DNA of 64,000 nt from assembly GCF_005405065.1 (NCBI RefSeq), contig NZ_BJDI01000013.1, positions 1-64,000 on the forward strand. Direction: 5' to 3'. Shown piece by piece: positions 1 to 9,124 of this stretch (positions within the stretch are counted from its first letter, which is position 1; the number at the start of each line of letters is the position of its first letter). Below the pieces are notes generated by a model. It made no database searches and had not been told where the DNA came from. It was given only the letters and a program-made list of their open reading frames with translations. The stretch is from Lactiplantibacillus nangangensis. GTDB taxonomy: Bacteria; Bacillota; Bacilli; Lactobacillales; Lactobacillaceae. The position numbers and the translations under genes are program-made.

Positions 1-1470
1 ACCATTATCAATCACGAGAAAAATCACTCAAGCAAGTTGATTGCGGGTAGTGAATTCAGCTTGCTTGATCAAAGTACTGGTAAACAAGTTGGTGACAAAT
101 TAGTCACCGATAAGGACGGACAAATTGTTCAAAGCAATTTGCCAGCGGGCGACTATCAACTGAAACAAGTTGCGGTTCCAACTGGATATGTGTTGAATAC
201 TGAGACGCAAACAATTACGATTTCAAAGAATACGCCTAAGGTTACGGCTAAGTTTGAAAATGAAGCTAAACCGGTAACGCCTGTGCCAGTTAAAGGTCAA
301 TTGACGATTGTTAATCACGAGAAAGGTCAACCATCCAAGTTGATTGCTGGCAGTGAATTCAATTTGTTTGATCAGAAAACTGGTAAACAAGTTGGCAGCA
401 AGTTAGTCACTGATAAGAATGGTCAAATTGTGCAAAGTAATTTGCCAGCGGGCGACTATCAGTTGAAACAAGTTGCTGTGCCAACCGGATATGTGTTGAA
501 TACTAAGACACAGACGGTGACGATTTCCAAAGACAATCCCCAAGTTACGGCTAAGTTTGAAAATGAGGCTAAGTCAGTGACACCAGTACCAATCAAAGGT
601 CAATTGACAATCATCAATCATGAAAAGAATCACTCAAACAAGTTGATTGCTGGTAGTGAATTCAAATTGATTAATTCCGAAACTGGTAAACAAGTTGCTG
701 GCAAGTTAGTCACCGACAAGGACGGACGGATTGTTCAAAAAGATTTGGCAGCCGGTGCCTATCAGTTGAAGCAAGTTTCCGTACCAGCTGGCTATGTGTT
801 GAATACTGAGACGCAAATAGTTCAGATTTCTAAGGATAGCCCAACCACAGCCGAGTTTGAAAATGAGGCTAAGTCAGTGACACCAGTACCAATCAAAGGT
901 CAATTGACAATCATCAATCATGTGAAGAATCAGCCAACCAAGTTGATTAGTGGTAGTGAGTTTGTATTGATTGATCAAAGTACTGGTAAACAGATTTTCG
1001 GCAAGTTAACTACCGATAAAAATGGTCAAATCGTGCAAAAAGCCTTGCCAGTGGGTGCCTATCGAATTAAACAAGTTTCGGTATCATCAGGTTATTTACT
1101 GAATTCTGAGACACAATTTATTAAAGTCTCTGAAGCGACGCCAACGGTGAACATCAAATTTGTCAATGACGTTAAACCAACTGTTTCCAAACCGGATGTT
1201 GCGAAACCACAGCAGCCAACTACCAAGCCAAATACTGAGTCGTCATCGGCGGCGGATGCCATTCAGTCGACGAAACCAACGGCTAGTTCGAAGTCGAAAG
1301 GAATAGCTAGTTCGAAAGCTAAATCAGCAGCAGCTACAAGTAAATCGAAGACCAAAAATTTACCACAATCAAATGAACAATTATCGATTGGCTTAATAAC
1401 TTTAGGTGTTTTGTTGTTAGTGTTGGTTTTAGCTTACGCTTGGAAAAAGGCAAAAGTTTCAAAACATTAA
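1..1470 (+). CDS. Cna_B-repeat LPxTG-type surface protein, 3' end (5' end outside window)
   Basis: The reading frame is open from base 1, so the true start lies upstream; the TTG at 37 is internal. Four tandem repeats of about 100 residues are visible (period about 300 bp, each later one opening with GQLTI and NHEK or NHVK near 295, 598 and 898). Each carries AGSEF, TGKQ, an LPAGDYQLKQV-like strand and GYVLN, as in Cna_B/SpaA-type domains. A Ser/Lys/Thr-rich wall-spanning segment follows, then LPQSNE, a hydrophobic stretch and the basic tail KKAKVSKH, matching the LPQTxE-like sortase signal of L. plantarum. Infer a sortase-anchored stalk or adhesin; the ligand-binding end is not in the window. 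Repeat DNA is very similar between copies, so copy number may vary between strains. Confidence 0.85.
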   Translation, partial: TIINHEKNHSSKLIAGSEFSLLDQSTGKQVGDKLVTDKDGQIVQSNLPAGDYQLKQVAVPTGYVLNTETQTITISKNTPKVTAKFENEAKPVTPVPVKGQLTIVNHEKGQPSKLIAGSEFNLFDQKTGKQVGSKLVTDKNGQIVQSNLPAGDYQLKQVAVPTGYVLNTKTQTVTISKDNPQVTAKFENEAKSVTPVPIKGQLTIINHEKNHSNKLIAGSEFKLINSETGKQVAGKLVTDKDGRIVQKDLAAGAYQLKQVSVPAGYVLNTETQIVQISKDSPTTAEFENEAKSVTPVPIKGQLTIINHVKNQPTKLISGSEFVLIDQSTGKQIFGKLTTDKNGQIVQKALPVGAYRIKQVSVSSGYLLNSETQFIKVSEATPTVNIKFVNDVKPTVSKPDVAKPQQPTTKPNTESSSAADAIQSTKPTASSKSKGIASSKAKSAAATSKSKTKNLPQSNEQLSIGLITLGVLLLVLVLAYAWKKAKVSKH

Positions 1471-1493
1471 GTTAGTCATGCTTCTGAATCAAG

Positions 1494-1528
1494 AAAACGC
1501 ACTCGTCTAGTTTGGCGAGCGCGTTTTT
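1494..1528 (+). terminator. Terminator of the surface-protein gene
   Basis: AAAACGC and GCGTTTT arms with an inner CTCG/CGAG pairing, ending in a T-run, 24 bp after the stop codon. It also faces the convergent gene at 1557-1973. Confidence 0.7.
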
Positions 1529-1556
1529 GTGTGTCTAGTGAAAGATGGACAATTAT

Positions 1557-1973
1557 TTAGCCTAGCGTAATCAGCCGTTTCAAAACAATCAAATTCGCGC
1601 CAAATAAACAGGCACAGATCATCAAGGCCACGATTAGTTGTTGTAAGAGCCGCCAATTTGGACCGCCAGCGAATAATAGCAGGGTAGCATAACCAAATGT
1701 CAGTAGTAGCGCCAAAAGAATTGCTAAGTTAGCCAAGGTCGAGTCTAATGTGATCGGCAATTTAGTCTTAAGTGAATGTTTACGCTTACATTTAATTAAA
1801 TGTACTAAACCCCATTGTGCGTATGAAGCGAGGACGATTAAACGCATCGTTCTGGTCCAAGTGACACTGAAAGCTAGTCCCAAGTAGAGCAGGCTAGTCG
1901 CACCGAAGAACCAGCGATTGAACGGTTGTATGAAATTTTGAGAGGTCAAGGCTTGTTTAAAGTTGAGGGGCAT
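1557..1973 (-). CDS. Small integral membrane protein of unknown function
   Basis: 138 residues with about four hydrophobic segments (near residues 24-36, 44-58, 82-104 and 110-130) and a basic loop (KCKRKHSLKTK) between the second and third. I recognise no family. The start ATG at 1973 follows a GGAGG-like site (cattggaggaatcatc on the minus strand). It is convergent with the surface-protein gene and divergent from the manganese transporter operon, so it is probably a single-gene unit. It is a genuine gene by codon use and ribosome site; function unknown. Confidence 0.6.
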   Translation of the reverse strand: MPLNFKQALTSQNFIQPFNRWFFGATSLLYLGLAFSVTWTRTMRLIVLASYAQWGLVHLIKCKRKHSLKTKLPITLDSTLANLAILLALLLTFGYATLLLFAGGPNWRLLQQLIVALMICACLFGANLIVLKRLITLG

Positions 1974-2174
1974 GATGATTCCTCCAATTGATTTTTTCTA
2001 TAGTTTAGCAAGAAATTATCGTATAATGCCAACATTTACGAATGCAATCAGTTTGAGGGGCCCAATTACCCACAAAAAGTAATGCCAACTAATTTACTTA
2101 AAGCTGATTATAAGTTGATAATCACGCTAAAATTATTACCGATTATAAATAAAGTCAACACTACCTAACAATTA

Positions 2175-2204
2175 TTTACATAACTGTTAATTATCCGTTA
2201 GAAT
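2175..2204 (+). promoter_or_regulatory. Candidate promoter and operator of the mtsCBA operon
   Basis: TTTACA at 2175, an 18-nt spacer and TAGAAT at 2199, 47 bp before mtsC. Inverted arms TAACA and TGTTA (14 nt apart, about 2166-2189) overlap the -35 box and spacer, where a metal-sensing repressor could bind. It does not match the AdcR consensus exactly; an MntR-type regulator is an inference only. Confidence 0.4.
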
Positions 2205-2250
2205 GGCAGTTAAGATGGTAAGTAACCGACAATCAACGGAGGGCTCAAAA

Positions 2251-2994
2251 ATGTTAAACATTCAGAACCTGACCGTGGCTTACGATGACACACCAGTTTT
2301 AACTGATGTTGCCGTTCACTTTAACGCCAGCAAGATTACTGGAATCATTGGACCCAACGGTGCGGGTAAATCAACCTTGATCAAAGCCATGCTTGGCTTG
2401 ATCAAATCACAATCCGGTACAACGACTTATAACGATCGTCCGATTAAACAATTGCAGCGCCAGCTGGCGTACGTTGAACAGCGTAAAGACTTAGACCTCA
2501 CCTTTCCAATCACCGTTTTTGAGGTTGTTCTGACTGGCACATACGGTAAGTTGGGGCTGTTTCATCGCCCAGGGAAGGCCGAGCGCAAGGCAAGTTTAGC
2601 CGCCTTAGCACAAGTGGGACTGGAAAAGTTTGCCGACCGCCAAATTGGCGCGCTTTCCGGTGGTCAATTGCAGCGAGTCTTCGTGGCGCGGGCCATCGTT
2701 CAACAAGCAGAAATCATTATTTTGGATGAACCGTTTGTCGGGATTGACCTTCAAAGCGAGACTGCCATTATGACGATTTTGAAGCAGTGGCGTGATGCTG
2801 GGAAGACTATCATTGTGGTCCACCATGATTTGAACAAGGTGTCACATTATTTCGATGACTTAGTGATTCTCAATCACGGAATCGTGGATGCGGGCACAGT
2901 CGCCGACGTTTATCGGCCAGCGAATATTGCGAAAACGTTTAGCCAGGATCTTTCCAATGTCTTATTTAGCGGTGCGGAGGGGGTAGCGTTATGA
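2251..2994 (+). CDS. mtsC: Manganese ABC transporter, ATP-binding subunit
   Basis: 247-residue ATPase that powers metal uptake with MtsB and MtsA. Walker A GPNGAGKS at residues 34-41, signature LSGGQ at 135-139, Walker B IIILDEP ending near 161 and the H-loop histidine at about 191 (VVHHD) are all intact. I start it at ATG 2251 because CGGAGGG lies 8 bp upstream; the in-frame ATG at 2203 has no ribosome site and overlaps the promoter -10 box. The stop overlaps mtsB by 4 bp, so translation is coupled. Manganese rather than zinc is inferred from MtsA. L. plantarum group bacteria accumulate high manganese as a superoxide scavenger. Confidence 0.9.
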   Translation: MLNIQNLTVAYDDTPVLTDVAVHFNASKITGIIGPNGAGKSTLIKAMLGLIKSQSGTTTYNDRPIKQLQRQLAYVEQRKDLDLTFPITVFEVVLTGTYGKLGLFHRPGKAERKASLAALAQVGLEKFADRQIGALSGGQLQRVFVARAIVQQAEIIILDEPFVGIDLQSETAIMTILKQWRDAGKTIIVVHHDLNKVSHYFDDLVILNHGIVDAGTVADVYRPANIAKTFSQDLSNVLFSGAEGVAL

Positions 2995-3851
2995 CCTCAA
3001 TTACAGCATTTATCACGGCGCTTGGCCGTTACGATTTTTTACAAAGCGCGCTGATCACGGCAATCATGGTCGGGGTCATGTCCGGCATTATTGGCTGTTT
3101 CATCATTTTACGCGGCATGTCGATGATGGGTGACGCAATCTCCCATGCGGTTTTACCGGGAGTGGCCGTCGCCTATATGTTAGGAATAAATGTGTTGATT
3201 GGTGCTTCAGTTTTTGGCCTCCTAGCAGCCGGCCTGATTGGGTTTGTGGCTAGTCATAGTAAGTTAAAAACAGATACGTCAATTGGCATCGTGTTCTCCG
3301 CATTTTATGCCTTAGGGTTCATCCTGATTTCAATGGCGGAAAGTGCGACGAACTTACATCACATTTTATTCGGGAACATTTTAGCAGTCAGCGATACCGA
3401 TATCATGACGACGGCGGTCGTGCTCGGTCTAGTCATTCTCTTCGTCGTCTTTTTCTACAAGGAATTATTGGTGACGTCCTTTGATGCCACGTTCGCTAGA
3501 ACCTATGGCTTAAAAGCCCAATTATTGCACTATGCCCTAATGCTGGTTTTAACGCTCGTCACGGTTTCAGCCTTACAGACGGTCGGTATTATTCTAGTCG
3601 TCGCAATGTTGATTACGCCGGCAGCAACGGCGTTCCTATGGACAGATAAGCTCGGGACCATGTTAGTGTTGGCAGCGACGATTGGTGCAGTGTCATCAGT
3701 GGTCGGCCTATACTTTAGTTACAGCTTGAATTGGGCTTCGGGTCCGGCAATTGTGTTGATTGCAGCAATTATTTTTGGGGTGTCATTCTTGATTTCACCA
3801 AAACAAGCGCTGTTCACCAATTTACGGCGGCCAAGGCAGGTGCCAGCATGA
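2991..3851 (+). CDS. mtsB: Manganese ABC transporter, membrane permease
   Basis: 286-residue ABC-3 family permease with about eight membrane segments. The typical GDAISHAVLPGVAVAYMLG region sits near residue 46, as in MntB/SitC/ZnuB permeases. The ATG overlaps the mtsC stop and the stop TGA overlaps the ATG of mtsA, so the three genes form one tightly coupled operon. It forms the channel through the cytoplasmic membrane, taking ions from MtsA and energy from MtsC. Confidence 0.9.
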   Translation: MTSITAFITALGRYDFLQSALITAIMVGVMSGIIGCFIILRGMSMMGDAISHAVLPGVAVAYMLGINVLIGASVFGLLAAGLIGFVASHSKLKTDTSIGIVFSAFYALGFILISMAESATNLHHILFGNILAVSDTDIMTTAVVLGLVILFVVFFYKELLVTSFDATFARTYGLKAQLLHYALMLVLTLVTVSALQTVGIILVVAMLITPAATAFLWTDKLGTMLVLAATIGAVSSVVGLYFSYSLNWASGPAIVLIAAIIFGVSFLISPKQALFTNLRRPRQVPA

Positions 3852-4792
3852 AGAAAAATTTCGTTGCCGTTTTAGCGGTAGTTGCCATGATTACAGGGGT
3901 AGCGCTGTTTCTGCAGCAACGGCAACAAGTTGACGCAGAAACGACTCGGCGTCCTGGCAAATTACGTGTTGTTAGTACGAATTCGATTTTAGATGATCTG
4001 GTTCGGCAGGTTGGTGGGGATAAAGTTGATGCTTATTCGATCGTAAAGCGGGGAACTGATCCGCACGAATATGACCCACAACCAACGGATATTACCGCAA
4101 CGGCGGATGCTGATGTCGTATTTTACAACGGTTTACAGTTGGAAACGGGCGGGAATGGCTGGTTTAAGAAACTGGTCAAAGCGTCAAGGAAGAACTTTAA
4201 TGAAGACGTCTTTGCGGCCAGTCAAGGTGTGCCGGTCCGTTATTTAACGACCAATCGGCATGAGCCGGATCCCCACGCTTGGTTGGATTTGGCCAATGGT
4301 CAACAGTACGTCGCAACGATCAGCCGGATCTTACAGCAAAAAGATCCCGCAAACGCTAAGTTTTACGAACGGAATGCTACGGCTTATCAAGCCAAATTAC
4401 AACGATTACATCAGACGTCACAAGCCAAGTTTGCGACGTTACCGGCTAATCGACGTTTATTGGTGACTTCCGAAGGGGCATTCAAGTATTTTGCGGCGGC
4501 GTACGGCATTCAGGCGGCCTACATTTGGGAAGTGAACACGGAATCTCAAGGGACACCAGAACAAATGCAGGCCGTCGTTAAGCAGATTCGTCAGTCGAAT
4601 GTGCAAAATCTATTTGTGGAAACGTCAGTCTCACCGAAATCAATGCAAAAGCTCGCTCAGGAAACTAAGTTACCAATCAAAGCGACTTTATATACCGACT
4701 CGCTAGGCGCAGCCGGCTCGACTGGTGCGACTTATTATCAGATGATGAATTGGAACCTGACGCAAATTTATCAAGGTCTATCGGCCTCATAA
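3848..4792 (+). CDS. mtsA: Manganese-binding protein of ABC transporter, without lipobox
   Basis: 314-residue cluster A-I (PsaA-like) solute-binding protein. Expected metal ligands are present: H73 (in DPHEYDP), H143 (in DPHAWLD), E209 (in TSEGAFKYF) and D284 (in TDSLG). The segments EVNTESQGTPEQM and YYQMMNWNL also resemble PsaA, supporting Mn(II). ATG 3848 overlaps the mtsB stop; an upstream in-frame start at 3731 would lie inside mtsB. The N-terminus is a hydrophobic segment (about residues 5-22) followed by QQRQQVDAE. There is no cysteine, so it cannot be a classical lipoprotein; it is either held by an uncleaved signal anchor or cleaved and released. Confidence 0.88.
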   Translation: MKKNFVAVLAVVAMITGVALFLQQRQQVDAETTRRPGKLRVVSTNSILDDLVRQVGGDKVDAYSIVKRGTDPHEYDPQPTDITATADADVVFYNGLQLETGGNGWFKKLVKASRKNFNEDVFAASQGVPVRYLTTNRHEPDPHAWLDLANGQQYVATISRILQQKDPANAKFYERNATAYQAKLQRLHQTSQAKFATLPANRRLLVTSEGAFKYFAAAYGIQAAYIWEVNTESQGTPEQMQAVVKQIRQSNVQNLFVETSVSPKSMQKLAQETKLPIKATLYTDSLGAAGSTGATYYQMMNWNLTQIYQGLSAS

Positions 4793-4796
4793 GTTT

Positions 4797-4846
4797 AAAC
4801 GTGCGATCCAAGACAAGATGAGCTGCCTTGAGTCGCACGTTTTGAT
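4797..4846 (+). terminator. Terminator of the mtsCBA operon
   Basis: AAACGTGCGA pairs with TCGCACGTTT, with inner CAAG/CTTG, followed by TTTTG. It begins 5 bp after the mtsA stop. Confidence 0.7.
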
Positions 4847-4865
4847 GTTCGTGATTCGGCGCAAC

Positions 4866-4895
4866 AAAAAGCTCCCCATCAAATGATGAGGAGCT
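4866..4895 (-). terminator. Terminator of the 148-residue gene
   Basis: On the minus strand, AGCTCCTCATC and GATGGGGAGCT enclose a short loop and end in TTTTT, 8 bp beyond the stop codon at 4903. Confidence 0.75.
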
Positions 4896-4902
4896 GGCGA
4901 TC

Positions 4903-5349
4903 CTACTGCGCCAAACGATGGGCGGTAATGAGCGCTAATAATTGCTGAAACTCGGGTGGTACGGTACCTTTTCCACTACGATGAACATAGTCGGTGGCGT
5001 GCCGCAGGGTCCCATTTGAAACTTGCTGACTGCTTCGATACTGGCTTTCAAGTGACAAGCCAATTTCCCATTCAATCTTGGCTTTAGTCGACTGGCCCAA
5101 AGGCTCACTATAAGTCGGCCAAGGTTGTACCACGCCCATCAGCTCTTTAACGAGAGCTGGGAGGGTGTCACGCTCGATTGAGAAATGGGTATGCCAGTAA
5201 TTGGCTGAAAACCAATGCTTGAAATTGGGCCAGCGGGTTTCATGAACGATGAAGCGCTGCGGGCCAGTTTCACACCGAAGTTGATAGTAACCGTCATCAT
5301 TTCGCAACTTAAAGTACAGAGTTGCCACTGCTACCGGTTGGTTAGACAT
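4903..5349 (-). CDS. Conserved hypothetical cytoplasmic protein
   Basis: 148 residues, no membrane segment or signal peptide, rich in Trp/Tyr/His (HETRWPNFKHWFSANYWHTHFSIERD). I cannot assign a family. The ATG at 5349 follows a good CAGGAG ribosome site with about 8 bp spacing. It is a single-gene unit with its own terminator, convergent with mtsA. Confidence 0.6.
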   Translation of the reverse strand: MSNQPVAVATLYFKLRNDDGYYQLRCETGPQRFIVHETRWPNFKHWFSANYWHTHFSIERDTLPALVKELMGVVQPWPTYSEPLGQSTKAKIEWEIGLSLESQYRSSQQVSNGTLRHATDYVHRSGKGTVPPEFQQLLALITAHRLAQ

Positions 5350-5483
5350 GTTTCATTCTCCTGAGTAAAGATTTCCAAATTGGTGCATACCAGTATTATG
5401 GACGCAGTTTGTCGTTTACACAAGTAATTTTTACCTGAAAAGGGTAACTTTATATGAATGCTATCAGTTTAAGAACCGTACTT

Positions 5484-5526
5484 AAAAACAAACCGCGTCT
5501 GGAACGCAATCCAGGCGCGGTTTGTT
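5484..5526 (-). terminator. Terminator of the 104-residue gene
   Basis: CAAACCGCG...TGG pairs with CCA...CGCGGTTTG; read on the minus strand it ends in TTTTTA, 8 bp beyond the stop at 5534. Confidence 0.8.
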
Positions 5527-5533
5527 GTGTTAA

Positions 5534-5848
5534 TTAGTCGTCTTCTTGTTCGAAGGAGAGTTCGGTCATTGACAGTTCTAAGTCATCCAAAACATCATTT
5601 TCGCTGAGAAAGGCCGCCCAAGCTTTCGGCGTTTGTTCACGTGTGTGGGGAACGATCTTGCCGCGAATGTTCTCAATCACTTCATCCAACATTTTGTCGG
5701 CTTGGCGGTTGATTTCTGCTTCGTTGAATCGTCGTGCGGGTAAACGGTCCATATTTTGTTTATTTAAGTAATCGGTACATTTGTCCATGAAAATACTGAT
5801 GACCTGCGAGTTGTCAGCAAGGTAAGCTTTTAATGTCTCGTTATCCAA
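5534..5848 (-). CDS. Small acidic hypothetical protein, TTG start
   Basis: 104 residues beginning LDNETLKAYL and ending in the acidic tail SFEQEDD. The frame is open to 6073, but the start is set by a perfect AGGAGG six bases before the TTG at 5848. The upstream extension would translate across the palindromic element BE1 (5926-6086) and is not credible. No domain recognised; the content is helical and charged, consistent with a small soluble protein. Downstream hairpin gives it its own terminator. Confidence 0.6.
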   Translation of the reverse strand: MDNETLKAYLADNSQVISIFMDKCTDYLNKQNMDRLPARRFNEAEINRQADKMLDEVIENIRGKIVPHTREQTPKAWAAFLSENDVLDDLELSMTELSFEQEDD

Positions 5849-5925
5849 ATTTTTTCCTCCTAATAATCCGGCTAAACGCCTAAAACTACTATAACACAGG
5901 GACTCGTGCTTGGTGCTAGTTGAAA

Positions 5926-6086
5926 TTGCCGCCTGCCGGTTGGCTGCTAAAATGCTGGAACGCCATGGGCCATTTTGAAGCCAAAAGGCGGTCTTCAAAA
6001 CTGGCCTTGGCCTAAGTCCGAGCAGTCCACTCGCACTAAGGCCAACGACATGGCTGAGCATTTTAGCAACCAACCTCTCGGCTAAA
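5926..6086 (+). repeat. Branched palindromic element BE1
   Basis: Ends TTGCCG and CGGCTAA. Outer arms: GGTTGGCTGCTAAAATGCT (5939 on) and AGCATTTTAGCAACCAACC, interrupted by a conserved asymmetric internal loop (GGAACG opposite CTGAG). Inside are two hairpins: TTTTGAAG / CTTCAAAA with loop CCAAAAGGCGGT, and a GGCC-rich stem with loop GCAGTCCAC. Same architecture as BE2 to BE9. Confidence 0.8.
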
Positions 6087-6146
6087 TAATTGAACTAAAA
6101 ATAATCAATCATTAATTTTTTTAATAGCCGTTAATTAACGTCGGGC

Positions 6147-6273
6147 GGGCCAGAATTGGCTCAGTGGTGAAGTTTATCTTAGACGGTGATTTTCCGTCTT
6201 AGATAAAGCCCGGCTTGGAAGACCGCTCTTTGGCTTCCAAACGCGGCCACCACGTTCCAGCCAATTTTGGCCC
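6147..6273 (-). repeat. Branched palindromic element BE2 (core)
   Basis: Read on the minus strand: arms GGGCCAAAATTGGCT / AGCCAATTCTGGCCC, internal loop GGAACG / CTGAG, hairpin TTGGAAG / CTTCCAA with loop CCAAAGAGCGGT, and a long second hairpin around CGGAAAATCACCG. Same plan as BE1 with different stem sequence, and opposite orientation to it, 61 bp away. Lies just beyond the mleR stop codon. Confidence 0.8.
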
Positions 6274-6320
6274 AACCAGAGTGGTAATTTAAACCAACTT
6301 GCACCAAACGTAGGGACTCG

Positions 6321-7208
6321 TTAATCGGTTTCTAAGGCGCTGTGTAAAATTTCTAATAGTTTCAATTGGGTCGGCGTGAGAATATGTGATGTCCGATAGA
6401 CGATACTCGTAATAAATTCAGGTTGTTCATCATCGAGTAACTCTAACCGGACAACATTATCGTTGTAATGATCAACGACCGTAGTTAAAAAGCCAATCCC
6501 GACGTTTTCCGCAATCAGTTTCATTAAGACGTGGGTATCGTTAGAACGAAAGACGATATTGGGGCGAAAATGATTGCGCCGGGTGAGTTTATTAAAAGCA
6601 GTATTATGCACAAAGTTACTATTAAAGAATACAAAGTCTTCGTGACGTAATTCGCTGAAGTAGATTCGTTTGCGTTTGGCCAACGGATGATCACGTGACA
6701 CGAAAATGCTAAACGGCTGGCGGTCGAATTCTTCAGCCAACAACGTTTGATAGGAGAGGGGTTCAACGGATCCCAATAAGGCCATATCGACGCGACCATT
6801 ACGAACGGCTTCTCGTAAGGCGATTGAGCCACCTTCGATGGTCTGAATAGTTGCCAACATGTCGGCGGCCGATAATTTGGCCGCAATTTGTGGAAAATAG
6901 TGGTTTTCGATAATTGGGGGCAACCCTAAGACAATTTGCTGCTGGGTTAAATTCGTGATTTCTTGATGGGCAATCTTGAGTTGCCGCAAGATAATTTCGG
7001 CGTGTTCGGCGAGTTGTTCGCCGCTGGCAGTTGGCGTCAGGGCATTATGGACCCGGTCGCGGATAATTAATTTTGTATTGAATTCAGTTTCTAGTCGTTT
7101 AACGGCCGTGGTAATGGTCGGCTGACTGACTTTAAAAAAAGTCGCAACTTTTGAAAAACTTTTTTGCAAAATTAATTGATGAAAATAGTCTAAGTCTTTT
7201 GTATTCAT
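6321..7208 (-). CDS. mleR: LysR-family regulator of the malolactic genes
   Basis: 295 residues. N-terminal winged helix-turn-helix (about residues 1-60; FFKVSQPTITTAVKRLE) followed by a LysR substrate-binding domain of normal length. It is divergent from mleS with 219 bp between start codons, the classic layout of a LysR activator next to its target, hence MleR. By family knowledge it senses malate and activates mleS-mleP; that is inferred from context. AT-rich dyads in the shared intergenic region are the likely binding sites. Confidence 0.82.
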   Translation of the reverse strand: MNTKDLDYFHQLILQKSFSKVATFFKVSQPTITTAVKRLETEFNTKLIIRDRVHNALTPTASGEQLAEHAEIILRQLKIAHQEITNLTQQQIVLGLPPIIENHYFPQIAAKLSAADMLATIQTIEGGSIALREAVRNGRVDMALLGSVEPLSYQTLLAEEFDRQPFSIFVSRDHPLAKRKRIYFSELRHEDFVFFNSNFVHNTAFNKLTRRNHFRPNIVFRSNDTHVLMKLIAENVGIGFLTTVVDHYNDNVVRLELLDDEQPEFITSIVYRTSHILTPTQLKLLEILHSALETD

Positions 7209-7244
7209 TTTAACTCCTTTAAAACCAACGTTTGTTAGTACCTT

Positions 7245-7259
7245 ATAAATAATATTTAT
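7245..7259. promoter_or_regulatory. Candidate MleR operator
   Basis: ATAAAT and ATTTAT separated by AAT, a 15-bp dyad of the length typical of LysR sites, between the divergent mleR and mleS. Binding is not shown. Confidence 0.35.
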
Positions 7260-7427
7260 ATCATAGCACAGATTTGACTATAAGATTTGCTCGGCGCTAA
7301 ACTGTTGTTTGTCAATTGATAAGCGCAAGGCTTTGACCGAATGATGAGTCATACGATAGGGTATAGCCTGTTGGAGATTCAATTCGTTCACTTAACTTAT
7401 TAAACAAAAAATGGAGGAATTATAAAT

Positions 7428-9059
7428 ATGACTCAAACCGCTGATACAATTTTAAATAACCCATTTTTAAATAAAGGGACGGCGTTTACGAAAGCTGAAC
7501 GCCAACAATTAGGCTTAACTGGGACCTTACCAGCTGCCGTACAAACGATTGAAGAACAAACGACCCAAGCTTACGGTCAATTCCAAAGCAAGGCGACTCG
7601 GTTAGAAAAACGGATTTTCTTAATGAACTTGTTTAATGAAAACCGGACACTTTTCTACCACTTGATGGATCAACACGTGGTTGAATTCATGCCAATCGTT
7701 TATGATCCAGTGGTTGCTGATTCAATCGAACAATACAATCAATTATTCTTAGACCCACAAAACGCTGCGTTTGTTTCAGTTGATGCGCCTGAAGACGTAG
7801 AAGCAACCTTGAAGAACGCTGCTGAAGGCCGCGACATTCGCTTAGTCGTTGTGACTGATGCTGAAGGTATCTTAGGTATGGGCGACTGGGGTGTTAACGG
7901 GGTCGATATCGCCGTTGGTAAGCTGATGGTTTATACCGCTGCTGCGGGGATTGATCCTTCACAAGTCCTACCAGTTAGCATTGATGCTGGGACCAACAAC
8001 CAAAAATTATTGGACGACCCAATGTATCTTGGTAACCGTCACAAACGGGTTTATGGTGATCAATACTACGATGTCATCGACAAGTTTGTTGAAGCAGAAC
8101 AAAAGTTGTTCCCAGAATCACTTTTACATTGGGAAGACTTTGGTCGTTCAAACGCACAAGTTATTTTAGATAAATATAAAGATAAAATTGCGACCTTCAA
8201 TGATGATATCCAAGGGACTGGGATGGTCGTTTTGGCCGGAATCTTAGGCGCCTTGAACATCTCTAAGGAAAGCATCAAGGACCAAAAAATCTTATCATTC
8301 GGTGCTGGGACTGCCGGCATGGGGATCGCCAATCAAATTATGGATGAACTCATGCAAGCTGGTTTGACCGAAGCTGAAGCCAAACAACATTTCTATGCCG
8401 TTGACAAGCAAGGCTTGCTTTTCGATGATACCGAAGACTTGACGCCAGCTCAAAAAGAATTCACGCGTTCACGGAGCGAATTTAGCAATGCGGATGAGTT
8501 GACGAACTTGGAAGCCGTTGTCAAGGCTGTTCATCCAACTGTCATGATTGGGACCTCAACTCAACCAGGGACCTTTACAGAAAGCATCATCAAAGAAATG
8601 GCTGCCCATACTGATCGTCCAATCATTTTCCCATTATCAAATCCAACCAAATTAGCAGAAGCTAAAGCGGAAGATTTGATCAAATGGACTGATGGCCGGG
8701 CCTTAGTTGCGACTGGGATCCCTGCTGACGACGTTGAATACAATGGCGTCACTTATCAAATCGGGCAAGGTAACAATGCCCTCATGTACCCAGGACTTGG
8801 TTTTGGCTTGATTGCCTCAACCGCTAAAGTCTTAAACAGTGAAACGTTATCTGCGGCTTGCCATGCTTTAGGTGGCATCGTGGATACATCGAAGCCTGGT
8901 GCGGCAGTCTTACCACCAGTTTCAAAAATCACTGAATTTTCACAAAAATTAGCTGAAGTCGTCGCACAAAGTGTCCTCGACCAAAAGCTGAACAAAGAAC
9001 CAATCACGAGTGCCAAGCAAGCTGTTGCTGACATGAAGTGGGTTCCTGAATATAAATAA
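7428..9059 (+). CDS. mleS: Malolactic enzyme (L-malate to L-lactate and CO2)
   Basis: 543-residue malic-enzyme-family protein. Malate-site tyrosine segment MPIVYDPVV near residue 93, the lysine segment [13 protein letters not shown] near 165, acidic metal-ligand segment [11 protein letters not shown] near 258 and the NAD Rossmann motif GAGTAGMG near 291 are all present. GGAGG precedes the ATG by 10 bp. Length and the adjacent LysR gene and AEC transporter favour malolactic enzyme over a true NAD-malic enzyme; sequence alone cannot fully separate them. It decarboxylates malate in the cytoplasm, consuming a proton and sustaining pH and proton motive force together with MleP. Confidence 0.9.
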   Translation: MTQTADTILNNPFLNKGTAFTKAERQQLGLTGTLPAAVQTIEEQTTQAYGQFQSKATRLEKRIFLMNLFNENRTLFYHLMDQHVVEFMPIVYDPVVADSIEQYNQLFLDPQNAAFVSVDAPEDVEATLKNAAEGRDIRLVVVTDAEGILGMGDWGVNGVDIAVGKLMVYTAAAGIDPSQVLPVSIDAGTNNQKLLDDPMYLGNRHKRVYGDQYYDVIDKFVEAEQKLFPESLLHWEDFGRSNAQVILDKYKDKIATFNDDIQGTGMVVLAGILGALNISKESIKDQKILSFGAGTAGMGIANQIMDELMQAGLTEAEAKQHFYAVDKQGLLFDDTEDLTPAQKEFTRSRSEFSNADELTNLEAVVKAVHPTVMIGTSTQPGTFTESIIKEMAAHTDRPIIFPLSNPTKLAEAKAEDLIKWTDGRALVATGIPADDVEYNGVTYQIGQGNNALMYPGLGFGLIASTAKVLNSETLSAACHALGGIVDTSKPGAAVLPPVSKITEFSQKLAEVVAQSVLDQKLNKEPITSAKQAVADMKWVPEYK

Positions 9060-9124
9060 TTAGTGGTCGCCTGAGAGAAGCGATTTGGTTAATTAAAAAA
9101 AGTTGAAAGTGGGAATAAAAACTC

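Noticed and set aside
2605-2826. Minus-strand 73-codon frame inside mtsC
   Set aside because: Shadow of a conserved ATPase gene; no ribosome site.
5849-6073. N-terminal extension of the 104-residue gene by 75 codons
   Set aside because: It reads through palindromic element BE1, and AGGAGG with a TTG at 5848 gives a better start.
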